Positions 17,601 to 24,480 of a stretch of 40,902 bases of DNA are shown piece after piece (position 1 is the first letter of the stretch; every line of letters begins with the position of its first letter). The notes under the pieces are model-generated. The model did not search any database. It was given only the letters and a program-made list of their open reading frames with translations, and had not been told where the DNA came from. The translations under genes and the position numbers were made by a program. This stretch comes from Muribaculaceae bacterium. GTDB taxonomy: Bacteria > Bacteroidota > Bacteroidia > Bacteroidales > Muribaculaceae. The stretch is from positions 1 to 40,902 of the forward strand of contig JAFRRT010000004.1 of assembly GCA_017427945.1 (NCBI GenBank), in the 5' to 3' direction.

Positions 17601-17928
17601 GATTACCGGTATTACCGACAAGTTCTACACCGTTGAGAACCTCACCGCCGAGGGCACCTTCCTCTACAAGGTGAAGGCTCTCTACATCGACGGTACCGAG
17701 AGCGAGTGGAGCAACATCGAGGAGGTAACCCTGTTCGAGAATGGCCATGGCTTCGCTCCTGGTGATGTGAACCACGATAGCAATGTTTCAATTGCTGACG
17801 TGACCGCTCTCATCGACTTGCTGCTTGGCGTTGGTGACGGCTGCTCGATCTGCGCCGATGTCAATGGTGACAACAACGTATCGATCGCCGACGTTACTGC
17901 CCTCATCGACATGCTCCTTGGCGTGTAA
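14623..17928 (+). CDS. C10 (streptopain-like) peptidase with four Ig-like repeats and a dockerin-like module
   Basis: Large secreted peptidase, 1101 aa. It has a signal peptide (MKKLLFLLTAIMVALSVSAAP), a Spi propeptide to about residue 125 (LVVAGDDRAEEILMVGD), and a peptidase with Cys178 (TGCPATSASMVLYYW) and His332 (GGHAFNVDGYD). The motif after His reads VNFGW (Phe350), where the other three C10 proteins here have NWGW; by memory this matches Trp357 of SpeB. Four tandem Ig-like domains of 99-100 aa (from about residue 390 to 785) each begin near VNPTSL. An FnIII domain with a nested insert (about 830-980) and a dockerin-like pair complete it. Nearest relatives are the plus-strand peptidases at 2 and 18200, but its FnIII insert differs in sequence from theirs. 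Protease substrate unknown; cleavage of host or microbial proteins is inference. Confidence 0.93.
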   Translation: MKKLLFLLTAIMVALSVSAAPVDQATAQRKAKSYLTNELFAGKLMAPAALNPVLLKAEMGEGKVNQPVYYIYNTSETFLVVAGDDRAEEILMVGDRPLKDINNLAPGMKDILNQYKEEIQYLHEHPGLVVDPIIKPANRTSLRATSYLLTALWDQEAPYWNQCKFTYSGTTYQCLTGCPATSASMVLYYWKYPESVAALPSYTATLDLSYYNSVNFTYPALSATTFDWANMKDSYSGSYTTAQGNAVATLMRYVGQAENMMYGTESAGGSGIYVSENYRIADMFKLFGYESTAQNAEKSNYTATAWASLIQGEIAAGRPLVYCAVSSSGGGHAFNVDGYDSSSNKYHVNFGWSGDGNSWYSMNSFSYSGYTFNQSQQAIIGVQPPSGQSTTPVLTVNPTSLTFTGAQTGQTYTKTFTVTGTDLRGNVTVSSNNGTFTVSPTTITQAQAEAGATVTVTYKPTSSGTQSGTITVSSSGAADKTVSVSGTATTKPVITVNPTSLNMSTSVGTPVTQTFTVTGTNLSSNVYLSCSGTGFSIDKSYITKTQASQGYTVTVTYNPTAVGTHTGTVTLTSSGADDVTLTLNGTAVGTPELTVNPTSLSFNATVGQSQTKTFNVTGTNLTGNVMLAVSGAGFSIDKTTITQNAATNGATVTVTYTPTTGGTHTGTVALTSAGVQQVTVALTGTATTVPTLSANPTSLNFQTTVGTPVTQAFQLSAANLEGNVTLAVQGEGFTIDKTNILPGAANNAYVNVTYTPTTFGTTTGTVTITSPNAQTVTVTLNGQADLVKYAPVMLPADEAYINLTKFRADWTDQTLATNVSSYTLEVSAKPEEPVEPEVVLLSSVAGTDFTGSSTGYYDITLPDPWGGTNVRGGLNSVIYFRNNYQGTGTAGNITYTIPAGYENATFTMKITTATTTDGAGNLAVATPQTAAVNHNFSAGQTYAWVVTASSGEKITITTSDANYSPDIALLQVYAGDATVTLNATETGDANYRLITGITDKFYTVENLTAEGTFLYKVKALYIDGTESEWSNIEEVTLFENGHGFAPGDVNHDSNVSIADVTALIDLLLGVGDGCSICADVNGDNNVSIADVTALIDMLLGV
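15790..16976 (+). repeat. Four tandem ~297-300 bp Ig-like domain repeats
   Basis: In-frame repeats inside the 1101-aa peptidase. The landmark TAATCCCACCTC recurs with starts spaced 300, 297 and 297 bp (counted from the preceding GTT/GCT at 15808, 16108, 16405 and 16702). The peptidases at 2-2116 and 18200-20563 have one copy each, so this gene expanded by internal duplication. Confidence 0.85.
17743..17813 (+). repeat. 71-bp dockerin segment identical to 1925-1995
   Basis: Partner copy of the first-loop identity block. Beyond 17813 the two genes diverge at many synonymous sites. Confidence 0.95.
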
Positions 17929-17956
17929 TGGATAAACGCTGATAAAGGATTATTTC

Positions 17957-18029
17957 CGATTAAGAATCGGATTGCCTTGAAATAATCATTGCGGGATGGC
18001 CGTTTCACAGGTCATCCCGCATTTTTTTT
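17957..18029 (+). terminator. Double-hairpin 3' end of the 1101-aa C10 peptidase
   Basis: A small hairpin CCGATT/AATCGG (near 17957-17971) is followed by a strong terminator with arms TGCGGGATG (17990-17998) and CATCCCGCA (18013-18021) and eight Ts. The same two-hairpin order recurs after the next peptidase. Confidence 0.9.
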
Positions 18030-18062
18030 CTTGTTTTTTGGATTGCAAGTAAAACTGCTGAC

Positions 18063-18148
18063 TTGCTTGACATTTTCCGTCGTCGGTCAGTTTTTTCGGG
18101 CATTTGTCAAGTATTTTTTGGCGTTTTCAAACTTTCGTTATATTTTTG
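18063..18148 (+). promoter_or_regulatory. Promoter of the 787-aa C10 peptidase
   Basis: TTTG (18117-18120), a 20-nt spacer and TATTTTTG (18141-18148). The spacer keeps GTTTTCAAAC from the preceding gene's promoter, and the upstream element TTGCTTGACATTTT is at 18063-18076. This is a homologous copy of the 14475-14561 promoter. Confidence 0.82.
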
Positions 18149-18199
18149 TGTGGTCTTAAAAACTTAATTATTGCTTAAATTATTAAAATTCACAAGTTT

Positions 18200-20563
18200 A
18201 TGAAAAAAATTCTATTTCTTTTTGCAGTAGCTATTACAGCTCTGCAAATGTCAGCTGCCGATGTGACTCCATCACAGGCACAGGCCGCAGCCAACGCTTT
18301 TGTTGCAAAACAAGTAGCTACCGGTCATCTTAAAGCATCTGCCGCTTCAGGCCTTCAGCTTGTCAAGTCTGAAAAATCGGTAGCCAAGCCTTCGGCTGTG
18401 GATTACTACATCTTCAACTCATCAAAAGCCTATGTAGTGGTTTCTGGTGATGATTTGGCACCCCAGATTCTGATGTACGGTGATGAAGGTGCTCTTGACT
18501 TGAATAATATTCCCCCCGCCATGCAGTGGCTGCTCAACAAATATAAATATCAGATTGACGGTCTCAAGGCTGGTACAATGGCACCGGTGAAGCTTCCCAA
18601 GTTTGCCACCACGCCCGTTGCACCGCTGGTAAATGCTAACTGGGACCAGAGTTCTCCTTACAACAACCAGTGCCCCTCAGGTGCAGTTACAGGTTGTCCT
18701 GCCACCTCGCTGGCTATGTGCTACTACAAGTGGAAATGGCCCGAGACTTATCCTGCATGTGCAGCCCTCTCGGGAACTGGTGGTGTCTCTGCTGCGGCCC
18801 TGCCGGAACGCGAAGCCGACTGGGATAACATTATCGACGAGTACACCGGCCCCACCAACTACACCTCTACAGCTGACCAGAAAAACGCTGTGGCATGGCT
18901 GATGCGCTATGCTGGCCAGTCTATTCCAGACTATTACTACAGTTCTAGCGCCAGTGGTGCCAATGACCCCGAAATCTATCAGGGCTGCCTCAACATGGGT
19001 TACACCGATGCCCAGTACCTTATGCTCACTGAGCTTCTTGAATCTGGTTGGAGCTACTATAATAGCGAACAGTATTACACCGATGAACAGTGGAACGAGT
19101 GGATGCTGAACGAGCTGCATAATGGCCGCCCCATCGAATATTTGGCTTATGACGTCCAATACGGCTATAGCGTTTCGGGTCACGCCTTCAACGTGTTTGG
19201 CTGCGACGCCAACGGTAAGTATTATGTGAACTGGGGCTGGAGTGGCGACAGCAATGGCTATTGCACGCTTCACAACTTCACCACCGCTACCGGTGCAACT
19301 GGTCAAGCAGGATCCTACGTCTTCAATTATGGCGAGGCCATGATTATCGGTATCGAGCCTCCCGCAGGTGCGCTCACCGATCCCAGAATCAAGGTGAACC
19401 CCACTACGCTCACCATGAACACTATCGTAGGCAATCCTGTCACCGAAACCATCAACGTCAAAGGTTACAACCTCGTTGGCGATGTGGCTTTGAGCATTAG
19501 CGGCGATAACGCATTCTCACTGAGCACTACCAGCATCAGTATGGCTCAGGCCACCAATGGGGTGGATGTCACTGTAACCTATAATCCCGCTGCTGTCGGC
19601 TCCAATGAGGCTACCATCACGTTGACCAGCACCGATGCTCCTGATGTGACGGTTAAGCTCAACGGTACCGCCGACCTGGAGGTTTATGAGCCTGTAATGC
19701 TCGAGGCTAGCAATATCACCTCCACTTCGTTCAAGGCTACCTGGACCGATGAGACTCCTGCCCAGAACGTAGAGAGCTACACCCTCTATGTTTCGGCCGA
19801 GCCCTTCCTGCCCCCTGTTGCCTTGCTCGACACTACCGATTGGACCTCGAATAATAATGTGCCCACTGGCTGGACAGCCTCAGGTCTGAACTATTATGGC
19901 TCCAACAGCGCATGCTACCTGAGTTCATACGGCAGCAGCTATGTACAGAGCAAGACCTACGACCTCACTGGCTATGACAAGGTGACCGTGATGGTTTACA
20001 CCGAGCCCTATGGCAGCAGTAACACCATGACTGTAGCTACCAGCGTTGAAAGCAAGACCATCAACCTCTCGGGCAGCTCGTTCTATTGGGTTACTTTCGT
20101 TCTGGATTGCGCCACCAGTGACTATGTGAAACTCACCACCACAGGTCTGCCTGACATGAGGTACATGAAGGTTTATGCCGGCGACCTCACCGCAAATCAG
20201 CTCAAGGCTTCCGAAACTGGTGATGAGAACTATCGTGTCATCACGGGTATCACCGGCAAGAGCTACACCGTTACTAACCTGGCCGAGAACGGCTCCTTCT
20301 ACTTCTACGTGATGGCCAACTACGTCGATGGTGGTACTGGCGATAGCAACGTAATGGAAGTAACTCTGTTCGATAGTGGCCATAGCTATGATGTTGGTGA
20401 TGTGAACCACGATGGTAACGTATCCATCGCCGATGTGACCGCTCTCATTGACATGCTTCTCGGTGGTGGTAGCGGTTGCGAGATCTGCGCCGATGTCAAT
20501 GGTGATAACGAAGTATCTATCGCCGACGTGACCGCTCTTATCGATGTGCTTCTCACTCATTAA
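18200..20563 (+). CDS. C10 (streptopain-like) peptidase with C-terminal dockerin-like module
   Basis: Secreted peptidase, 787 aa. Order of parts: signal peptide (MKKILFLFAVAITALQMSAA); Spi propeptide (YVVVSGDDLAPQILMYGD); peptidase with Cys166 (TGCPATSLAMCYYKW) and His328 (SGHAFNVFGCD), then VNWGW; one Ig-like domain (from about 395 to 495); an FnIII-like domain split by a choice-of-anchor-like insert (about 530-665); two dockerin-like loops (DVNHDGNVSIADV, DVNGDNEVSIADV). The insert shares the landmarks YDLxGYDKxTV and FVLDCA with the gene at the left edge. Its own promoter and terminator are homologous to those of the preceding gene, so the two look like tandem duplicates transcribed separately. 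Substrate unknown. Confidence 0.93.
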   Translation: MKKILFLFAVAITALQMSAADVTPSQAQAAANAFVAKQVATGHLKASAASGLQLVKSEKSVAKPSAVDYYIFNSSKAYVVVSGDDLAPQILMYGDEGALDLNNIPPAMQWLLNKYKYQIDGLKAGTMAPVKLPKFATTPVAPLVNANWDQSSPYNNQCPSGAVTGCPATSLAMCYYKWKWPETYPACAALSGTGGVSAAALPEREADWDNIIDEYTGPTNYTSTADQKNAVAWLMRYAGQSIPDYYYSSSASGANDPEIYQGCLNMGYTDAQYLMLTELLESGWSYYNSEQYYTDEQWNEWMLNELHNGRPIEYLAYDVQYGYSVSGHAFNVFGCDANGKYYVNWGWSGDSNGYCTLHNFTTATGATGQAGSYVFNYGEAMIIGIEPPAGALTDPRIKVNPTTLTMNTIVGNPVTETINVKGYNLVGDVALSISGDNAFSLSTTSISMAQATNGVDVTVTYNPAAVGSNEATITLTSTDAPDVTVKLNGTADLEVYEPVMLEASNITSTSFKATWTDETPAQNVESYTLYVSAEPFLPPVALLDTTDWTSNNNVPTGWTASGLNYYGSNSACYLSSYGSSYVQSKTYDLTGYDKVTVMVYTEPYGSSNTMTVATSVESKTINLSGSSFYWVTFVLDCATSDYVKLTTTGLPDMRYMKVYAGDLTANQLKASETGDENYRVITGITGKSYTVTNLAENGSFYFYVMANYVDGGTGDSNVMEVTLFDSGHSYDVGDVNHDGNVSIADVTALIDMLLGGGSGCEICADVNGDNEVSIADVTALIDVLLTH
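20435..20532 (+). repeat. 98-bp dockerin segment identical to 1982-2079
   Basis: Partner copy of the second identity block. Upstream of 20435 this gene differs from the left-edge gene (GATGGTAACGTATCC against GATAGCAATGTTTCA). Confidence 0.95.
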
Positions 20564-20589
20564 GGAACATATCCGAGAAATGATGATGT

Positions 20590-20663
20590 CCGATTAATTA
20601 TCGGATTGACCTGAAATAAAGTTTGCGGGATGACCGACACAATGGTCATCCCGCAAATTTTTA
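20590..20663 (+). terminator. Double-hairpin 3' end of the 787-aa C10 peptidase
   Basis: A small palindrome TCCGAT/ATCGGA is followed by a perfect 14-bp stem, TTTGCGGGATGACC (20622-20635) / GGTCATCCCGCAAA (20644-20657), and a T-run. It is homologous to the 3' end of the preceding peptidase. Confidence 0.92.
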
Positions 20664-20753
20664 AGGGTACCAGACTCTTTTTTTACCATTTTTACACAAT
20701 ATTTTGCGTTGGTCGTAGTTTAATAGTTGTATAAAGCTTATTGACGATAGCAA

Positions 20754-21761
20754 ATGAAGAATGTGATTCAGGGCAGTCTGATCACTACTTTCAGGTGCAA
20801 TGCGCAGTGTAATATGTGCAACATCTGGAAGTTCCAGACCAGCCCGAGCGAAGAAATAGATGCCTCCTACTATGAGAAACTGCCTGCGGGGTTGAGAATC
20901 AACATCACGGGCGGCGAACCTACTTTGCGTCAGGACATAGACAAAATCTTTGAAATCCTTTATCCCAAATCACGGCTTCTCGAACTCAGCACCAACGGCT
21001 ACAACACAGCCAAAATTGTTGAGCTCGCCAATAAGTATCCCAACATCCTCATTCGCGTGAGCGTTGAGGGTTTGCCCAAGATCAATGACGCCAAGCGCGG
21101 TATCAAAGACGGCTTTGACCACGCCCTGCGCACTATGTTGGAGTTGAAGAAGACCAAGTGCAAGAACATCGGCTTCTCGGTGGTCATTTCACCCGACAAC
21201 TACATGGACCTGCTGCACCTCTACGACTTGTGCGTGGCACTCGACGTGGAGTTGGGCAACAGTGCCGTGCATAACTCATGGTATTTCCATAAGGAGGACA
21301 ATCAGGTCGAAAGCGAGGAGGCCCTGCGTCAGCATGAACTCTTTGTCAAGGCCCTGCTCACCAGCAAGCGCCGCCGCTTCAAAGACCGCCTCAAAGACTA
21401 TGGCCGTGCTTACTTCAACCGCTCGATTCACCGTCGCCTGCGCGGCGATACCGACGAGTACCGTCCGCCCTGCGGCGCCCTGAGCGACTTCTTCTTCATC
21501 GATCCCTGGGGTAATGTCACCCCCTGCAACGGCAGTTGCGAGGAGTGGAAACTGGGCAACATCAAGGAAGACTCCTTCGAGAACATCATGAACAGCGATA
21601 AGGCCCGCGAAGCGATGGAGAAAGTGCGTAACTGTAAACGCAACTGCACCTTCATCGTTACCGAGCGTCATGATATGGTACGTCGTCCCTGGATTCCCAT
21701 CAAGTGGATCATCAAGAACAAGTGGCGCACCCACAAGGGCAAAGACATCTGCTGGGACTAA
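20754..21761 (+). CDS. Radical SAM protein with SPASM-like C-terminal cysteines
   Basis: 335 aa. The radical SAM 4Fe-4S ligands are Cys15, Cys19 and Cys22 (CNAQCNMC), followed by the NITGGEPTLRQD motif that contacts SAM. The C-terminal third carries cysteines in PPCGAL, VTPCNGSCEEW and NCKRNC, plus a final DICWD, suggesting an auxiliary cluster of the SPASM/twitch type. The family modifies peptides, sugars or lipids; the substrate cannot be read here. It lies between a dockerin peptidase and a glycosyltransferase on the same strand. No small precursor-peptide gene was seen in either flank, so a RiPP role is unsupported, and a role with the neighbouring glycan genes is the more natural guess. 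Confidence 0.85.
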   Translation: MKNVIQGSLITTFRCNAQCNMCNIWKFQTSPSEEIDASYYEKLPAGLRINITGGEPTLRQDIDKIFEILYPKSRLLELSTNGYNTAKIVELANKYPNILIRVSVEGLPKINDAKRGIKDGFDHALRTMLELKKTKCKNIGFSVVISPDNYMDLLHLYDLCVALDVELGNSAVHNSWYFHKEDNQVESEEALRQHELFVKALLTSKRRRFKDRLKDYGRAYFNRSIHRRLRGDTDEYRPPCGALSDFFFIDPWGNVTPCNGSCEEWKLGNIKEDSFENIMNSDKAREAMEKVRNCKRNCTFIVTERHDMVRRPWIPIKWIIKNKWRTHKGKDICWD

Positions 21762-21770
21762 TCTAAAACA

Positions 21771-21896
21771 ACTACGAATTAAACGAACAAATACAAATTG
21801 TTTAATAGTGTGATTCGTAGTTAAGTTGTTAGTCTAATTCGTAATAATTGAACGCGGATGCCAATTTGTTGAATTAGCGTAATTCGTAGTTTAAAA
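21771..21896. repeat. AT-rich intergenic repeat built on TAATTCGTAG
   Basis: The gap between the radical SAM gene and the glycosyltransferase contains four copies of the core (T)AATTCGTA(G). One is inverted (ACTACGAATTAAACGAAC, from 21771) and the others are at about 21822, 21834 and 21880. The first two form an imperfect stem with TTAAAC/GTTTAA inside it. The core CGAATTAAACGAA recurs in the inverted repeat at 28742-28826, so this may be a dispersed genomic repeat. Confidence 0.6.
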
Positions 21897-21906
21897 ACTC
21901 AAGAAG

Positions 21907-22971
21907 ATGAAGACGATAGCGGTCATCGGCACCCGTGGTTTCCCTGGCATCCAGGGCGGTGTCGAGGCTCACAGCTATCACCTATATACCCGCATGCAGG
22001 ACGTCCGCATCAGGCTCTACCGCCGCCGCGCCTACCTGAGTGAACAATCGTCCCAAACCTTCCCCAACATCGAGTACATTGACCTGCCCTCGACCCGCAT
22101 CAAGGGTTTTGAGGCGGTGTGGCATACCTTCTTGAGTGTCACTCATATCCTGTTTCACCGTCCCGATGTGGTGCACATCCACAACATTGGGCCAGGCATG
22201 TTCGCCCCCTTGTTGCGGCTGGCTGGCCTGCCCGTTGTGATGACCTATCACAGTCCCAACTACGAGCACTCCAAGTGGAGCGCTCCAGCACGCTGGCTGC
22301 TGCGCCAGTGCGAGAAAATATCTCTCCACTTCAGCAACCGTGTCATCTTTGTCAATAAGCACCAGATGGAGAAATGCGGAGCACTCGACAAAAGCGTTTT
22401 CATCCCCAACGGCATCGACAGCGTGACACGTAGCGACTCCACCTTTTTTCTTGAGAAACATGGTATCCGCGCAGGCCAGTATCTGCTGGCCGTGGGGCGC
22501 CTCACGCCCGAGAAGGGTTTTGAATATCTCGTCGAGGCAGCCAATCGCTTGCCACAGGTCAGCCAGATAGTTATTGCTGGTGCAAGCGACCACGACAGTG
22601 CCTATCGCAGCCAGTTGGAACGGCTCGATACCGGCAAAAAAGTGATCTTTACAGGTTTTACTATAGGCGAAGACCTGCGTCAACTCTACAGCCACGCCCG
22701 CCTCTTTGTCCTGCCCTCGGTCAACGAGGGCTTCCCGATGGTGTTGCTCGAGGCGATGGCCTACGGCTTGCCCATCCTGTGCAGTGACATTCCCGGTACC
22801 CGCCAGGTCAATTTGCCCGAGCAGGATTATTTCACCGTTAAGAATGTCGGTTCACTGTGTGATGCCATCAACCGCCTGCTCGACACTCCAGCCGAGCCGC
22901 AGCATTACGACCTTGAGAAATACAACTGGCAGTCCATTGCCGACGCCACCCGCCAGCAACTGGATTGTTAA
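21907..22971 (+). CDS. GT4-type glycosyltransferase with DUF1972-like N-terminus
   Basis: 354-aa GT-B glycosyltransferase, likely cytoplasmic and acting on lipid-linked glycan precursors. The N-terminal VIGTRGFPGIQGGVEAH is the motif of the DUF1972-type glycosyltransferases found in polysaccharide loci. The C-terminal domain has GRLTPEKGFEYLVEAA and an EX7E motif (Glu274 to Glu282, EGFPMVLLE) that contacts the nucleotide sugar. Donor and acceptor are unknown. Its stop codon overlaps the stop of the convergent CotH-like gene in the shared tetranucleotide TTAA (22968-22971). It may belong functionally to the polysaccharide locus on the other strand. Confidence 0.9.
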   Translation: MKTIAVIGTRGFPGIQGGVEAHSYHLYTRMQDVRIRLYRRRAYLSEQSSQTFPNIEYIDLPSTRIKGFEAVWHTFLSVTHILFHRPDVVHIHNIGPGMFAPLLRLAGLPVVMTYHSPNYEHSKWSAPARWLLRQCEKISLHFSNRVIFVNKHQMEKCGALDKSVFIPNGIDSVTRSDSTFFLEKHGIRAGQYLLAVGRLTPEKGFEYLVEAANRLPQVSQIVIAGASDHDSAYRSQLERLDTGKKVIFTGFTIGEDLRQLYSHARLFVLPSVNEGFPMVLLEAMAYGLPILCSDIPGTRQVNLPEQDYFTVKNVGSLCDAINRLLDTPAEPQHYDLEKYNWQSIADATRQQLDC

Positions 22972-24455
22972 TTCCCAATTCCTTCTTGTTCATTGCCCCA
23001 TTGCGTTTGCAGCCAGGCTACCTTCTTGTGGAAACAAGGCTTCAGGTACTGGTTGACACGCAGGCCGATTACACTGCTCTGGCTTTGGGGCCAACGTTTG
23101 AAATCGGCGGTACCGGCCTGTTCAATCTTGGCGGCAAAGCTGTCAATATAGTTGTCCATTAGGGGATAGACGTCGTTGTAGAAATGCTGCCAATGGTAGC
23201 GGACACGCTCCTGGAAATGCGGGAATTTGGCAATCTCGGCAATCCATCTGCATCGGCAATAACTCGGCTGATTCTCGTAGATGAACTCGTTAAAAAGATA
23301 GTCTTTGCTATAGCGTGTGAATGAGCTGCCGCAATCCCACATCGGCCCGAAGATGAGCTTGGTGCTGTCGCCACGCTGCTTGTGCATGAAGCAGCTGCCC
23401 GAGAAGGCTTCGGGGTTATCAACGGCCTCTTGAACCAAGTAATAGATTGCCAGCGAGTCAATGTCGATGTAGCGCTCCCATTCAACACTGTCTTTGTCCT
23501 CGACATAGATGGCAGAATCTGCCTCAAGCAGGAAATCGGTGATATAGTTGCGTTGCTCAGCGCTTAACACCTCGGGGGATTTGGGCGTGACCCAGAAAGG
23601 CTCTCCACTGCCTTCAGTGAAAGAGATATTACCAGGCTCCTCATAGTTATCAATCTCGAGCAACCATCCGCCTGTGATTCTAACAGAATCGGTCTCGTTG
23701 TCATTTTGCTCAACGATGTTGACACGATCTTTCCCGACACGAATCTGCTCGGTCAGGAAGTAGAGACCGATGTACTGGCCGTTGAGCACCACCTCGACAG
23801 GCTCCTGACGGGGGTTCCATGCCATACCCATGCGGCGCCCAAGTTCAAAGGGCAGGTTATCGTTCATCAGTCCCATCCACATGCCTTCGTTGGCCAGCAG
23901 TACCCAGTGTCGGTTGGAGGGCATGCCCAGCATCCCGTATTTTTCATCCAGTTTCAGCCGATATGGTTTCTTTTCACAGTTGGTCCAGGTGGCGTTGCCG
24001 CGTCCCTTGATCTGCGTTCCCAACGGCGCCTCGGCCGAGCCTATTGACTGATAACCCTCAATTCCCATGTTGTCGAGCCACCATTTGGCCCGCAGGTATT
24101 CCTCCTTGCTGACGATGTCGCGATATCCCGCGGTGTTGATGAACAGTACAGGCAGCGTGCCCGAGTAGGTGGGCATAGGCTTCAATTCGTCGCCCAAGAC
24201 GGCACCTATGAGTACATTCAGGTCAGCGATGGTGATTTCCTTGTCGCCGTTGATGTCGTAGGCATAGGTGTAGAGCGAGTGATATGGCTTTCCCGCTATG
24301 ATGGCATCCACCATAGCATTAACGTCAGCGATGTTGACCTCCCAGTCACAGTTCAAGTCACCGCGCGGCCGCAGCCCCGACTGGGCATTGACGAGCAGCG
24401 GCACTATCATCATCACTGCCAATAGAGCGGACAAATATATGTTGTTTCTTTTCAT
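22968..24455 (-). CDS. CotH kinase-like protein with N-terminal dockerin-like module (copy 1)
   Basis: 495-aa secreted protein. A signal peptide (residues 1-24, MKRNNIYLSALLAVMMIVPLLVNA) is followed by two dockerin-like loops (DLNCDWEVNIADV, DINGDKEITIADL; about 31-90) and a CotH-like domain (about 105-480: TQIKGRGNATW, YRLKLDEKYGM, NGQYIGLYFLTEQIRVGKDRV, FGPMWDCGSSF). CotH proteins are atypical protein kinases known from Bacillus spore coats. The usual WDFD near the metal site reads WDCG here. The paralogue 25 bp upstream has the same layout. It is the last gene of the minus-strand polysaccharide cluster; no terminator space exists before the convergent gene. Kinase activity is unproven. Confidence 0.82.
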   Translation of the reverse strand: MKRNNIYLSALLAVMMIVPLLVNAQSGLRPRGDLNCDWEVNIADVNAMVDAIIAGKPYHSLYTYAYDINGDKEITIADLNVLIGAVLGDELKPMPTYSGTLPVLFINTAGYRDIVSKEEYLRAKWWLDNMGIEGYQSIGSAEAPLGTQIKGRGNATWTNCEKKPYRLKLDEKYGMLGMPSNRHWVLLANEGMWMGLMNDNLPFELGRRMGMAWNPRQEPVEVVLNGQYIGLYFLTEQIRVGKDRVNIVEQNDNETDSVRITGGWLLEIDNYEEPGNISFTEGSGEPFWVTPKSPEVLSAEQRNYITDFLLEADSAIYVEDKDSVEWERYIDIDSLAIYYLVQEAVDNPEAFSGSCFMHKQRGDSTKLIFGPMWDCGSSFTRYSKDYLFNEFIYENQPSYCRCRWIAEIAKFPHFQERVRYHWQHFYNDVYPLMDNYIDSFAAKIEQAGTADFKRWPQSQSSVIGLRVNQYLKPCFHKKVAWLQTQWGNEQEGIGN

Positions 24456-24480
24456 GTAGTCGTATTCAATATCTCACTAA

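Noticed and set aside
20563-20754. RiPP precursor peptide next to the radical SAM gene
   Set aside because: The gap holds the peptidase terminator and AT-rich sequence; no short open frame with a leader-like translation was seen, nor in 21762-21906.
21982-22695. A 237-codon minus-strand open frame inside the GT4 glycosyltransferase
   Set aside because: Antisense shadow of a well-conserved gene; no promoter or family features.
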